DNA from: Liquidambar formosana
Taxonomy: Eukaryota; Streptophyta; Magnoliopsida; Saxifragales; Altingiaceae
DNA length: 64,000 bases
NCBI GenBank assembly: GCA_039720395.1
Contig: CM077827.1
Location: 20,879,117 to 20,943,116, forward strand
Direction: 5' to 3'
The notes below the pieces were generated by a model, which worked only from the letters and a program-made list of their open reading frames with translations, did not search any database and was not told the origin of the DNA. Below, piece by piece: positions 1 through 9,397 of this stretch. Numbering within the stretch: position 1 is the stretch's first letter; the number at the start of each line of letters is the position of its first letter. The position numbers were made by a program, and so were the translations under genes.

Positions 1-88
1 CAAAACTAAAATTGATTGACATAGCAATTCATTGGTATTAAGTAAAAGAACTATAAATATGCCATAAATATCCTATTCTATTGAGTCT

Positions 89-1372
89 TCAGTTTTTCTT
101 GGGCTTCTTTGCAGCTCGCTCTTCAGCTTTCTTCTTCTCTCTTTCATGTCTTCTTTTCTTCCTCAAGTCATGTTCATAAGCTGTTGTCACTGCTTCCATA
201 ATATCTTCTCTGCAAGATCCAAGTTCATTGTTCTTGATAAGTCCAAAAATCCTTTCTCTTCGAGTACTCTCTCTCTCACCTAAATTGCTTTTCAACCATT
301 CCTTATACTCTGAGCTCATCATATACGGACTATCAGTATTCGTAACTTGGGTTAGTATCAACTTGCTAGGCCATCGGTCCTTCGCCCAAGTCACTACAGA
401 AAGACCCGCGGGCACCACAGGATAGTCACCTTTCAAGGAAGTGGGTATGGTTTGCATGGCGCCCATCTGACGTAGAACCCTTGAAGGCCAATAGAAGGAA
501 GTAGACCTCAGTCCTATGAGTCTCACCATGGCGCATCCAGAAGTCCGCAGAAGCACCTGGTCATTGCAGCCCTATATGAATACAAACCACTTGACATTCC
601 TCCAAGAAAGGGTTTGGAAGAAACCTAGCCAATCTCCCAATGAAAATTGCCCAGGTTCAATGCGGCGAAGGCAGTAATGCTGGGGCTTGTATGGTGTAAT
701 GGCAACTGGTGACAAGAAATTCAGTCTTTCAAGCAACCACATCTGCAGTAGAATGGGGCTACCTCCTAAAGGAACCTTTGGGTCCTCATGAGTTTTATCC
801 AAACCATTCAGGGTTTCAGCTAGCACCATGGGAATCAAGTTATGGCCCTTGGCAAGGAGAGGAATCAAGTCACAGATTTGAATGGGAACATGTGGAGTAC
901 CAGTGGAAATAAGAAAACGACCAATGAGGCAAAAGGCAAGAGTATGCTTAATAGGAAAGGTAAAATTCAGAATACCTTTACTATCATAAGCTAAAAAAGA
1001 AGTTGCCAATTTCATCAAGTCTACCATATGGTCCTTTACAAACGTAGAGGCATATTGTGGGTGAATCCCAAGTAGATTGGAGAAAGAAGTAAGAAAGCTT
1101 GGGCGAGGAGTAGGGAGAATGAAAGGACCTACCGTTGAAACTCCATACAATGCACAGAATTCCTCCATGGTTGGGCACAGTTCTTCATAGTTGAAGCGGA
1201 ACACATGAACTTGAGGATCCCAAAAATATGTAGCAGCAGTCAAGAGGTTCGTTTCAAGCCTCACATGCCTCAAGGAGAGCAATGGATCCAAGCCAAAGCA
1301 CTTGAACTCAGATTTTGCTTCAGCACTCATAACTCTCAAAAACCCTCCTAAAAATTTGTCTAGAGCCTCCAT
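89..1372 (-). pseudogene. DUF7745-like accessory gene of element A, broken by an in-frame stop
   Basis: This is a homologue of the intact 428-residue gene in element Y (15268-16554) and aligns with it over its whole length. It begins with M-E-A-L-D-K-F and keeps the core signature F-R-F-N-Y-E-E-L-C-P-T-M-E-E-F and the basic, lysine/arginine-rich tail. The one obvious lesion is a TAG near 571 where Y has TGG (Trp). Downstream the same frame continues open to the end at 89. The gene is antisense to the element. A TATA box (TATAAAA, 1422-1428) lies 50 bp upstream of the ATG, the same spacing as in the B and Y copies. Element B has the same TAG at the same codon, so the stop may be older than either insertion. 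The biochemical function is unknown. Confidence 0.75.
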
Positions 1373-1421
1373 AATTTCTAATGAATGAATACAAGTAGGT
1401 TTAGGAACCTCTTGGATGTGT

Positions 1422-1428
1422 TTTTATA
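1422..1428 (-). promoter_or_regulatory. TATA box of the A DUF7745-like gene
   Basis: TATAAAA on the minus strand lies 50 bp before the ATG at 1372. The B and Y copies of this gene have a TATA box at exactly the same distance. Confidence 0.6.
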
Positions 1429-1515
1429 GGGAAAAGGTCACAAATCCAAGTTCAAATAGGAAAAAACCCATCAGAATAGGAAGTTTCCTATTCAAAGTGG
1501 GATTTCCGCTTTGGG

Positions 1516-1573
1516 CTCGGGTAACCACCCAGGCCTGGGCGGCTAGCCTCCCGAGGCCTGGTGGTTACCCAAG
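1516..1573. repeat. Shortened GC-rich palindrome (58 bp)
   Basis: It starts CTCGGGTAACCACC and ends GGTGGTTACCCAAG, the same outer arms as the 80-bp palindromes elsewhere. About 22 bp of the centre is missing. Sequence to its left matches B's DUF7745 promoter; sequence to its right matches B's PMD promoter (32789 onward). It therefore looks like the recombination scar that removed the PMD gene from A. Confidence 0.75.
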
Positions 1574-1849
1574 CCACTTTGTTTTGGTTTTGCTTCTCGC
1601 TTTGTCTCGCCTTGACGCGTGATCAAACCTCCTTCCAAATGAGATATTCAACACTTTTTGAGCTTAAAATCAATCAAATTCCATCTTGAAATCAATTCCT
1701 TGAATTGATTTTATGTTCAAAAGGGTTGAATATATTTCCCCTGTGTCATGCCAACTCAAGTGACAATGTGTTAAGTCACTTTCTTCTTGCACCATGCCTG
1801 TTCAATCTTGATAAATTGATCATATATCCTCATTTCAAATCTTGATTTT

Positions 1850-3560
1850 TCATCCTACTTGGTTGAATATACTCATCACTTGAATATATTCTTCCATTTC
1901 AAAAGTGTATTCACTCTTTGAATATGCTTCTCGGTTTCAAATTCTCATTCCCTATCCTACTTGGTTGAATATATTCATCACTTGAATATATTTTTCCATT
2001 TCAAAAGTGTATTCACCCTTTGAATATGCTTCTCAGTTTCAAATTCTCATTTTCTATCATACTTGGTTGAATATATTCATCACTTGAATATATTCTTCCA
2101 TTTCAAAAGCATGTTCGCCCATTGAATATGCTTCCTAGTTTCAGATCCTCATTATCACTTACTTGGTTAAATATATTCATCACTTGAATATATTTCTCCA
2201 TTTCAATGGTATGTTCATCACTTGAACATACTTCTCAGATATTTTGTCACTTACTTGGTTAAGTATATCCATCGCTTGGGTACACTTCTCCATTTCAATG
2301 GTATGTTCATCACTTGAACATACTTCTCAGATCATTTGTCACTTACTTGGTTAAGTATATCCACCACTTGGGTATATTTTTTCCATTTCAATGGTATACT
2401 CATCACTTGAGTATACTTCTCAGATATTTTGCCACTTACTTGGTTAAGTATATCCATCGCTTGGGTATATTTCTCCATTTCAATGGTATGTTCATCACTT
2501 GAACATACTTCTCAGAATATTTGTCACTTACTTGGTTAAATATATTCATGACTAGAATATATTTCTCCATTTCAATGGTGTACTCATCACTTGAGTACAC
2601 TTCTCAGATTATTCTCTATCTTACTTGCTTAAGTATATCCATCGCTTGGATATATTTCTCTATTTCAATGGTATGTTTATCACTTAAACATACTTGTCAC
2701 TTACTTGGTTAAGTATATCCATCACTTGGATATATTTCTCTATTTCAATGGTATGTTTATCACTTAAACATACTTGTCACTTACTTGGTTAAGTATATTC
2801 GTGACTAGAATATATTTCTCCATTTCAATGGTGTACTCATCACTTGAGTACACTTCTCAGATTATTCTTATCTTACTTGGTTAAATATATCCGTCGTTTG
2901 GATATATTTCTCCATCTCAATGGTATGCTCATCACTTGAGTGTACTTCTCAGCTTACTTGGTTAAATATATCCATCACTTGGATACATTTCTCCATTTCA
3001 AAAGTATGTTCATCACTTGAACGTACTTCTCAGTCTTTTTCAATCATTAAGTATACTCATCACTTGAGTATATTTCTCAGCATCTTTTTCATCACTTGGT
3101 TAAATATGTTCGTGACCTGAATATATTTCTCCATTTCAAAAGTACACTCATCACTTGAATACACCTCTCAGATTATTCTTATCCTACTTGGTTAAAGATA
3201 TCCATCGCTTGGATATATTTCTCCATTTCAATGGTATGCTCACCACTTGAGTATAATTCTCAGATTTCATTCTCAGATTACTTGGTTAAATATATTCGTG
3301 ACCTGAATATATTTCTCCATTTCAGTGGTATACTCATCACTTGAGTATACTTCTCAGATATTTTGTCACTTACTTGGTTAAGTATATCCATCGCTTGGAT
3401 ATATTTCTCCATTTCAAAGGTATGTTCATCACTTGAATGTGCTTCTCAGATTTCATTCTCATCACTTGGTTAAATATATTCGTGACTAGAATATATCTTT
3501 CCATTTCAAAAGTATGTTCATTCGTAGTGGCTTGAATATGCTTCTCTTATCAATTCTCAA
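1850..3560. repeat. Tandem repeat array before the element A LTR (about 91-bp unit)
   Basis: Degenerate tandem copies contain ACTTGGTTAAATATATTC, a TCATCACTTGA core, CATTTCAATGGTAT and ACTTCTCAG. The same unit forms the array of element B at 33060-34600, where the 91-bp period is clear. Its position between the accessory genes and the 3' LTR is typical of Tat-lineage retrotransposons. No coding potential is supported; open frames here are products of the repeat. Confidence 0.85.
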
Positions 3561-3723
3561 CCCTCAGTGGTTTAAGTATACTCATGACTTGAGTACACTT
3601 CCTTATTTCAGTCTCAGGTTTTCAACCTCCTATCATTGTTGGTATCAGTGTGTGATTTCTCCGGGCTTTTTGGCCAAAAATGGGTTGTTCTTTATCATTG
3701 GTTCACAAGTGTAACTTGTTCGC

Positions 3724-3737
3724 CAATGAGGGGCTTC
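3724..3737 (+). promoter_or_regulatory. Polypurine tract region of element A
   Basis: CAATGAGGGGCTTC abuts the LTR start TGTCACACC. The same sequence precedes B's 3' LTR (34703-34716) and, on the minus strand, Y's 3' LTR (10106-10119). It is the expected plus-strand primer site. Confidence 0.75.
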
Positions 3738-4181
3738 TGTCACACCCCATTTTTGCACCACCTTACTAGGGCTCATCATTTCATGCATGTTTTTGTTTTG
3801 TTTTTGAGTCTAGTCACTTGCATTAGTTTTCTAGAGTCACAAGGACAATGGATATGAATTTTGGTTCAAATTGGAGTTGATCTTGAGGGATAATAAGAGC
3901 TTTTGTGACTTGAGGGGCATAATTGTCTTTTAAGTCCCAAACTTTTCATTTGACCTTGGAATGATCTCCAAATTGTCAATTGGAGTTCATATGGATGCAT
4001 ATGAGGTATTTCTAGGTTCAATTTTGTACCGGTTGTCATCTTAAGTCCCGTGGCCCTGATGATGAGTTTAGTGTGGTTATTTACGGATTATCCTTGAAGA
4101 ATTAGTGGGAATCACAGCATGAGATTTTTGGTTAAAATGAAAAGAAAATTATTTTATTAAATTAGCCATTTTTATCATGAC

Positions 4182-4248
4182 ACTAACACGTGTACGTATG
4201 TGATGAGTGTGTGTACGCACATACGATACATGTGCATGCGTGTTAGCG
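4182..4248. repeat. Imperfect palindrome in the U3 of the A LTR
   Basis: The arms are CTAACACG...CGTGTTAG outside and GTATGTG...CACATAC inside. It shares no sequence with the GC-rich palindromes of B and Y but lies in the corresponding place, about 140 bp before the TATA box. Confidence 0.6.
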
Positions 4249-4385
4249 GTCAGTCTCCCAATTTTTATAAAAGACAATTTCCTTTTCCTATTCAGATTAG
4301 AAGTCTTTTATCATTATAAAATACCTTTTGATTATTCTCCAAGGAAACCTAGTCCAGGAAGGAAAGGGAAACTCCAGATTTCAGT

Positions 4386-4393
4386 TATAAATA
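4386..4393 (+). promoter_or_regulatory. LTR TATA box (element A)
   Basis: TATAAATA in the LTR. The Y, B, C and D LTRs all have TATAAATA downstream of their palindrome. Confidence 0.6.
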
Positions 4394-5847
4394 CTCTCTT
4401 AATGTCTTTAAACAAGGGAGAGGAGAAGAGGGTTTGGAGGGAGTGAAATTCGTCATAATTCAGCAGCAGATTTTCTGAAAACCAGCAGTCGTATTTTAAT
4501 CATAACGTTTTCATCCGAAGTCAGAATTTGATGAAATTGGTCTTGTTAGAAAGATAATTCAATTCTCTACAACTTTGTATTTCACAAGCTTTGTCCAAAT
4601 CCAACGTTTTCATACCCAAAAACGCGATTGAAGTTGCTGCTGCTGCAAAGTGACGAAAATCACTTTTCTTTTCTCTTGTTCTCTTTTTGCTTTCTATTTT
4701 CTTTTCAAAGTTGAGTGAGTTTTGATCTCTTTGCTGTGATACCACTTTAACAAAGAGGAGGATTCGTGTTGGTTTGATTCACTCTAAAGACCTGAGGAGC
4801 CACGAACAATTACAAACACAAGGAAGGCCCTTCCTAAGGTATTCTCCTTCTCTATTCAAGCTTAAACTAGGTTTTCATATGGGTTAGGCTTATTGCATGT
4901 TAAAGGTAACTTTTTTATCATGTATTAACACTCTAGCTAGTTAATATACATGGAATATCTATTTTTTATCTACTGTTTAGCATGCTTTAGGGCTGTCCTT
5001 TAGGTTTTTAATGCATAGTTATGATTCTTGTGCTCCTGTTTGTCCTTGTGCTAGGATTAGTGTCATTGCATATTAGAGTTAGGATTTTCATCATGTTATA
5101 TTGCTTTAGTTAGTTAATATGCATGATTTAATTTCTGTTTAGTTTGGTTTTAGCATGATTAAAGTATGTCTTGTGGGTTTTTAAGCATATTTGTGAGTTT
5201 AGGGTTTTAGAGTCATTGTTTCGTGTTTGTTTTCATATAGCATGATAAAGTAGACTTTTTTATTGGTTTTTCTTCGTGTTTGCTGTATATGTTTTTCATA
5301 TGGAGTAAACATGATAGTTTTGCATGCATGTTAGTATGTTTTAGGGTTTTTATGCATGATATGGTTCTAGGAATATGTTAGGACTTATTATTGTTCGCTG
5401 TTTTTGCTATTGGCATGCTTAGTGGATGATTTTAGGTCATAATACTATTCTGTCCAGATTTGCATGTTAGTGTTTTTGCATGGTTTTGAGCACTTGTAAG
5501 GGTGCAAATAGGTGTGGTATTTGTCCTATGGCAAATAGGGCTGCTTATGTCTGAAATAGCTAATGTTTGGAGTAATTGCGCTCAGGTAAGTGGGTGTGAA
5601 GGTGCCCCAATTCACCTTTCTTCTTAACTCATTCTCTTCTCCCTATTTAGGGTTAATTTTTAATATGATCCTATAGTTTAATTAGAGGTTTCCTTAACCA
5701 ACAAAATTCTGGTTTTTATTAAGGTTTCCATTTTGTGGATTTCTTTCCTAAAATCAAACTTTCTATCAATTCTCTTTTGATCAAATAAGGAAACCTAGGG
5801 TTTTTACCATAGGTTTGTATTAGGATTTAACCTTAGTTCTAATCGAA

Positions 5848-5938
5848 CTACGTGGACTTTGATCCATGTATTTCGTTGCATGGTACGTAGGCGCTCTTCG
5901 TGAGGCTCAAGTCCGTTCTAGGATCCAAGCATCCTAGG
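5848..5938 (+). other. Candidate structured RNA element in U5 (pseudoknot-like), A copy
   Basis: CTACGT (5848-5853) can pair with ACGTAG (5885-5890), and GGACTT (5854-5859) with AAGTCC (5909-5914). These two helices interleave, which would make a pseudoknot. Between them lies an inner hairpin CCATG/CATGG. A further hairpin with CTAGGAT/ATCCTAG arms follows. Homologous blocks occur in the B, C, D and Y LTRs and in the D-type fragment, with arm changes that mostly keep pairing. Confidence 0.6.
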
Positions 5939-6110
5939 TTTATTTTTGTTTTCTTTTCTTCTTTTTCTTTTTCTATTTTTATGTGCTTATTATGCATGGA
6001 TGGATGAATGAAATATATGATATGCATGCAATTCTTGTGATGATATACTTGCTGATTTTTGTATGGAAAGATCTTGATTTAGCCCAAATGAACTGAGAGA
6101 CCGAGAGGGT

Positions 6111-6152
6111 GACATGGGTGCCTATAGGCTTTGCCTAGAACCTTCCCATGTC
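6111..6152 (+). other. Candidate U5 hairpin, A copy
   Basis: GACATGGG (6111-6118) pairs perfectly with CCCATGTC (6145-6152). An inner TAGGC/GCCTA stem is closed by TTT. The outer stem is kept by compensatory changes in the Y, D and C LTRs. Confidence 0.7.
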
Positions 6153-6368
6153 ATAACTTAGCCTCCGAATCCCCGATTTCTTTGGTTTTCAAAAGATTGG
6201 TTTTTGCCTTTCCTTTTTTATGGAGTCATTCAAATTGTTTTCCTAAAACAAACTATTTTTAGGGTTTTCCTTGTTTCCTTTAAAAAATAAGGTGGCGACT
6301 CCTTTCCTTTTTCTTTTTCAAACCCATTTTCTTTCAATCCCTTGTGGGCCCAATTTCCGGGGTTCACA

Positions 6369-6600
6369 CCTGCTAGGTTGAAAACCCATAAGGACGGCCT
6401 AGACAAAAGTTAAGGCATAAGAACTACGTAAGACCTGATTCTCCATTCAAAAAAAAAAAAAAAAAAAAAAAAAAAGAAAAAAAAAACAAAGCAAAAACAA
6501 AAACAAAAAAAAAAAAATCATAAAGATACATAGGCAACCCATAAAGTTACCTTGGGTGCGGTCTAAATCAAACAACAAAATCCCAAATTTAATTTATTAT
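6369..6600 (+). other. Post-pol spacer of element B, with a poly(A)-rich stretch
   Basis: CCTGCTAGGTTGAAAACCC and what follows match the 3' flank of Y's pol in reverse (16888 downward). It contains a long A-rich run (about 6450-6517) and ends near AAGTTACCTTGGGTGCGG, also present in Y at about 16693-16712. No gene is seen. Confidence 0.65.
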
Positions 6601-6689
6601 TGGCAATTTATTCAAAACTAAAAGTGATTGACATAGCAATTCATTGGTATTAAGTAAAAGAACTATAAATATACCATAAATATCCTATT

Positions 6690-6787
6690 CTATTGAGTCT
6701 TTCAATTTTTCTTGGGTTTCTTTGCAGCCCGCTCTTCAGCTTTCTTCTTTTCTCTTTTGAGTCTTCTTTCTTCCTCAAGTCATGTTC
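6690..6787 (-). pseudogene. 3' end of B's DUF7745-like pseudogene, cut off by element Y
   Basis: On the minus strand this continues the reading begun at 29230-28044 across the Y insertion. It matches the basic C-terminal tail of the A and Y copies but is frameshifted. Confidence 0.65.
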
Positions 6788-6792
6788 ATAAG
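6788..6792. repeat. Target site duplication of element Y, left copy
   Basis: ATAAG here and ATAAG at 28039-28043 flank element Y exactly. A 5-bp duplication is standard for Ty3/gypsy elements. Confidence 0.9.
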
Positions 6793-7042
6793 TGTGGACC
6801 CCAGAAATGGTTAAGGCCCACAGGAGGGTTTAAAAGTCGCCAATCTGTGGACCCAGGAAAAGAGGGCCCACGAATGGGTTTGGAAAAAGAAAGGAGTCGC
6901 CACCTTATTTTTTAAAGGAAACAAGGAAAACCCTAAAAACAGTTTTGTTTTAGGAAAACAAAAGATTGACTCCATATTTAAAAATGGAAAGGCAAATGAT
7001 CTTTTGGAAACCAGAGAATTCGGGGATTCGGAGGCTAAGTTA

Positions 7043-7086
7043 CGATATGGGAAGGTTCTAGGCAAAGCCTATAGGCACCCATATCG
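7043..7086 (-). other. Candidate U5 hairpin, Y left LTR
   Basis: CGATATGGG and CCCATATCG form a perfect 9-bp stem. Compared with A and B (ACATGGG/CCCATGT) both strands of the stem have changed together. The second copy is at 24976-25019. Confidence 0.7.
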
Positions 7087-7250
7087 CCCTAAACGGTCTC
7101 TTAATTTAATTGGGCTAAATCAAAGTCTTAATCACACATAAATCAACAGTTATCATCACAAGACAGCATGCATATCATTCATTCATTCATCCATATAATC
7201 ATGTAAATCAAAGAAAAAACAGAAAAAAGAAAAAGGGGGGAGAAGAAAAC

Positions 7251-7341
7251 CTAGGATACTTAGTATCCTAGGGCGGACTTGAACATCACGAAGAGCGCCT
7301 ACGTACCATGTATGGAAATACATGGATCAAAGTCCACGTAG
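7251..7341 (-). other. Candidate pseudoknot-like U5 element, Y left LTR
   Basis: On the minus strand CTACGT/ACGTAG and GGACTT/AAGTCC interleave. The inner stem is CCATGTAT/ATACATGG, followed by a perfect hairpin CTAGGATACT/AGTATCCTAG. The second copy is at 25184-25274. Confidence 0.6.
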
Positions 7342-8149
7342 TTCGAAAGGGAATAGGGTTATAACCTAATCAAGGCCTATGGTAAACCCTAAGTTTCCTT
7401 TCAAGTAAAACATGGTAAGTTTCCAAAATAAATGATTCTCAAAAGAATTTTGGTAAAATATGGAATTTTGATAAAGATGGAAACTTTGATTTAAAAGGTA
7501 TCTTTATTGAAAGGAAACTATAGAATCTACCATACCCCTCTATTAGGAAACAACCCTAGGGGGGGAGAAAGGGAAAGTTTCAAGGAAAGGAAAGAAGGGT
7601 GAATTGGGGCACCCTCACACCCTACTTACCTTAAGCAAAAGCAACCTGTCAAAGTAACCACCCTATTGCATAGGGTAATTACCTTATTTGTAAGATTTCA
7701 TCTCACAATAGCCAAAATAACCACCCCACATTGGTGGGGTAGTTGCACCTGTTGTACCTGTCAAAGCACCTGCAATTTCCATGCAAAACATACCAAAAAT
7801 ACCAACCAAACAAGCTAGATTCCAAATCAAGCCATTATCATGCCCAAACATGGGCTAACACATGCTCAAAATATCATAACAAGGACAAATAACAGATCTG
7901 GACAGAATTGAAATAAGGCTTAAAATCAACCACAAGTCATGCAACAACATGAATCATAAGCTAACTAAAACCCTAATTCAACCCTAAATGCAATGACATG
8001 CAAAAAACACTAAAATCCACTACTATGAATGCAGAAAAATATCATAGTTATCAAATATGCAGCACATATATATCAACTATGAAGAAAAAATAAAGAAAAA
8101 CCCTAAGCTATCATGCTATATGCTACTTTCCTAATACAAGGATGAATGA

Positions 8150-8860
8150 AACCCTAGAATCGCAATTGTGCTCAAAATCACATAAAATAACTCTAAATCA
8201 TGCAAAGCCCATCATAGACATCATGCTAATCATGCATATTAATCAATAGAAGCATCCACACATGAGAAAAATACAAGCTTGCACATGAAATATAGCTATT
8301 CTAAACATAAACTCAATTTCAGCACTAAGGAAACCCTAGAATCCCAAACATGCAGCAAATCACATGGAACATCATCCTAGCATACTAAACAGCCCATAAA
8401 TATTATCCTAATCATGCATACATTCCAATGGAAGCAACAAAACACAATAAAAACATAAGCTCTAATAGGCCAAAGAGTTATTTCATGCAGAAAACCATTT
8501 TAAGCACCTAAGAAACCCTAAAGTCCCAAACATGCAGTAAATCACATGGAATAACATCCTAGCATACTAAACAGCCCATGAATATTATCCTAATCATGCA
8601 TACTAACTAATAGAAGTAGCAAAACACAATAAAAACACAAGCTTCAATATGCAAAAGTGTTATTTCATGTAGAAAACCAATTTCAGCACTAAGGGAACCC
8701 TAGAATCCCAAACATTCAGTAAATCACATGGAATAACATCCTAGCATACTAACAGCCCATGAATATGATCCTAAACATGCACACTAACTAATAGAAGTAG
8801 CAAAACACAATAAAAACACAAGCTTGAACATGGAATAATGCTATCTTATGCAAAAACCCT
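8150..8860. repeat. About 180-bp tandem repeats inside the Y LTR
   Basis: The block CCCAAACATGCAGTAAATCA recurs near 8345, 8523 and 8705, each followed by ATCCTAGCATACTAA and an AAACCCTA-type motif. The same repeats occur in the right LTR at +17933. A and B LTRs carry a diverged form of this region. Confidence 0.75.
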
Positions 8861-9122
8861 AGTTTGAATGAAAGAGAGAAAGGGGAAGAGGCTTACCTAT
8901 GGTGGCTGCTGTAGAGAGTCCTCCTCCTCTTATGTGCTGCTGGAAACAACCTCCTTCAAGCCTTCAAGCAATGCTCCAGCCCTCCTTCAAGCCTTCTCTC
9001 ACACTCTCTCACTCAAAGTTTAAGTTAAACTACCCTAAGGATGGCTGCCATAGCCTCCAAGTCTCACTCACACTTCAGAAATTGCCTCCTAAGTGTCCCC
9101 CTATTGCTGAAGTATAAGGGGG

Positions 9123-9130
9123 TATTTATA
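9123..9130 (-). promoter_or_regulatory. LTR TATA box (Y left LTR)
   Basis: TATAAATA on the minus strand, about 190 bp downstream of the palindrome. The active 5' LTR copy is at 27056-27063. Confidence 0.7.
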
Positions 9131-9317
9131 GGGATTGAGGGGAAACCCTCAATGGTTGGGATTAAAACCCTAGGGATTGATCCAAGGGCTCTTAGAGGTT
9201 ACCTTGGGGCTCAAGTAGGTCAAAAAAGGCTGAAATTAGGGTTAAATGGCGGCCAAAGGCGAGCAAATCCGAGAAAATAGGGTGGGAGCCGCGTCAAGGC
9301 TCAAAATAGGAAAGTGG

Positions 9318-9397
9318 CTCGGGTGACCACCTGGGGCTGGGCGGCTAGCAGCCTGGGCCCAGGCGGCTAGCCGCCCAGGCCTGGGTGGTCACCCGAG
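9318..9397. repeat. 80-bp GC-rich palindrome in the Y U3 (left LTR)
   Basis: The outer arms are CTCGGGTGACCACC and GGTGGTCACCCGAG. Near-palindromic GGCGGCTAGC modules flank a TGGGCCCA centre. It stands out as very GC-rich in AT-rich surroundings. The right-LTR copy is at 27251-27330. Confidence 0.85.

Larger units (their letters stand above)
1..6368 (+). mobile_element. Element A: 3' part of a Tat-type Ty3/gypsy retrotransposon
   Basis: The window opens inside this element. In order it shows an antisense DUF7745-like pseudogene, a GC-rich palindrome, an array of about 91-bp tandem repeats, a polypurine tract and an LTR. Sense orientation (+) follows from the polypurine tract just before the LTR. 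The LTR ends at a clean ...TTCACA boundary. The next bases match the segment that directly follows pol in element Y (16888 downward on the minus strand), so A appears to be inserted into element B right after B's pol. The 5' LTR, gag and pol of A would lie left of the window. The expected 5-bp target duplication is CCTGC (6369-6373). Confidence 0.75.
3738..6368 (+). repeat. 3' LTR of element A, with a foreign U3 core
   Basis: It begins TGTCACACC and ends GGTTCACA. The first 280 bp or so and everything from about 4839 onward match B's LTR. The middle (about 4020-4830) does not. That middle carries its own palindrome (4182-4248) and TATAAATA (4386-4393). Splice-donor-like sites are at 4839 and 5586. 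U5 structural blocks are at 5848-5938 and 6111-6152, and the TGGCGACT motif is at 6293. Confidence 0.8.

Noticed and set aside
2314..3120. Several short frames rich in I/S/L, such as 2314-2502 and 2920-3120.
   Set aside because: They are products of the 91-bp tandem repeat.
6811..7065. Open frame repeated exactly at 24744-24998.
   Set aside because: It lies inside both LTRs of element Y and reflects LTR duplication, not a gene pair.
7380..8860. AAACCCTA motifs as an internal telomere relic.
   Set aside because: The motifs are dispersed within LTR repeats, not in a tandem heptamer array.
8899..9280. Short open frames repeated at 26832-27213.
   Set aside because: They are in the LTR R/U3 zone around the TATA box of element Y, on the non-transcribed strand, with no recognisable domain.
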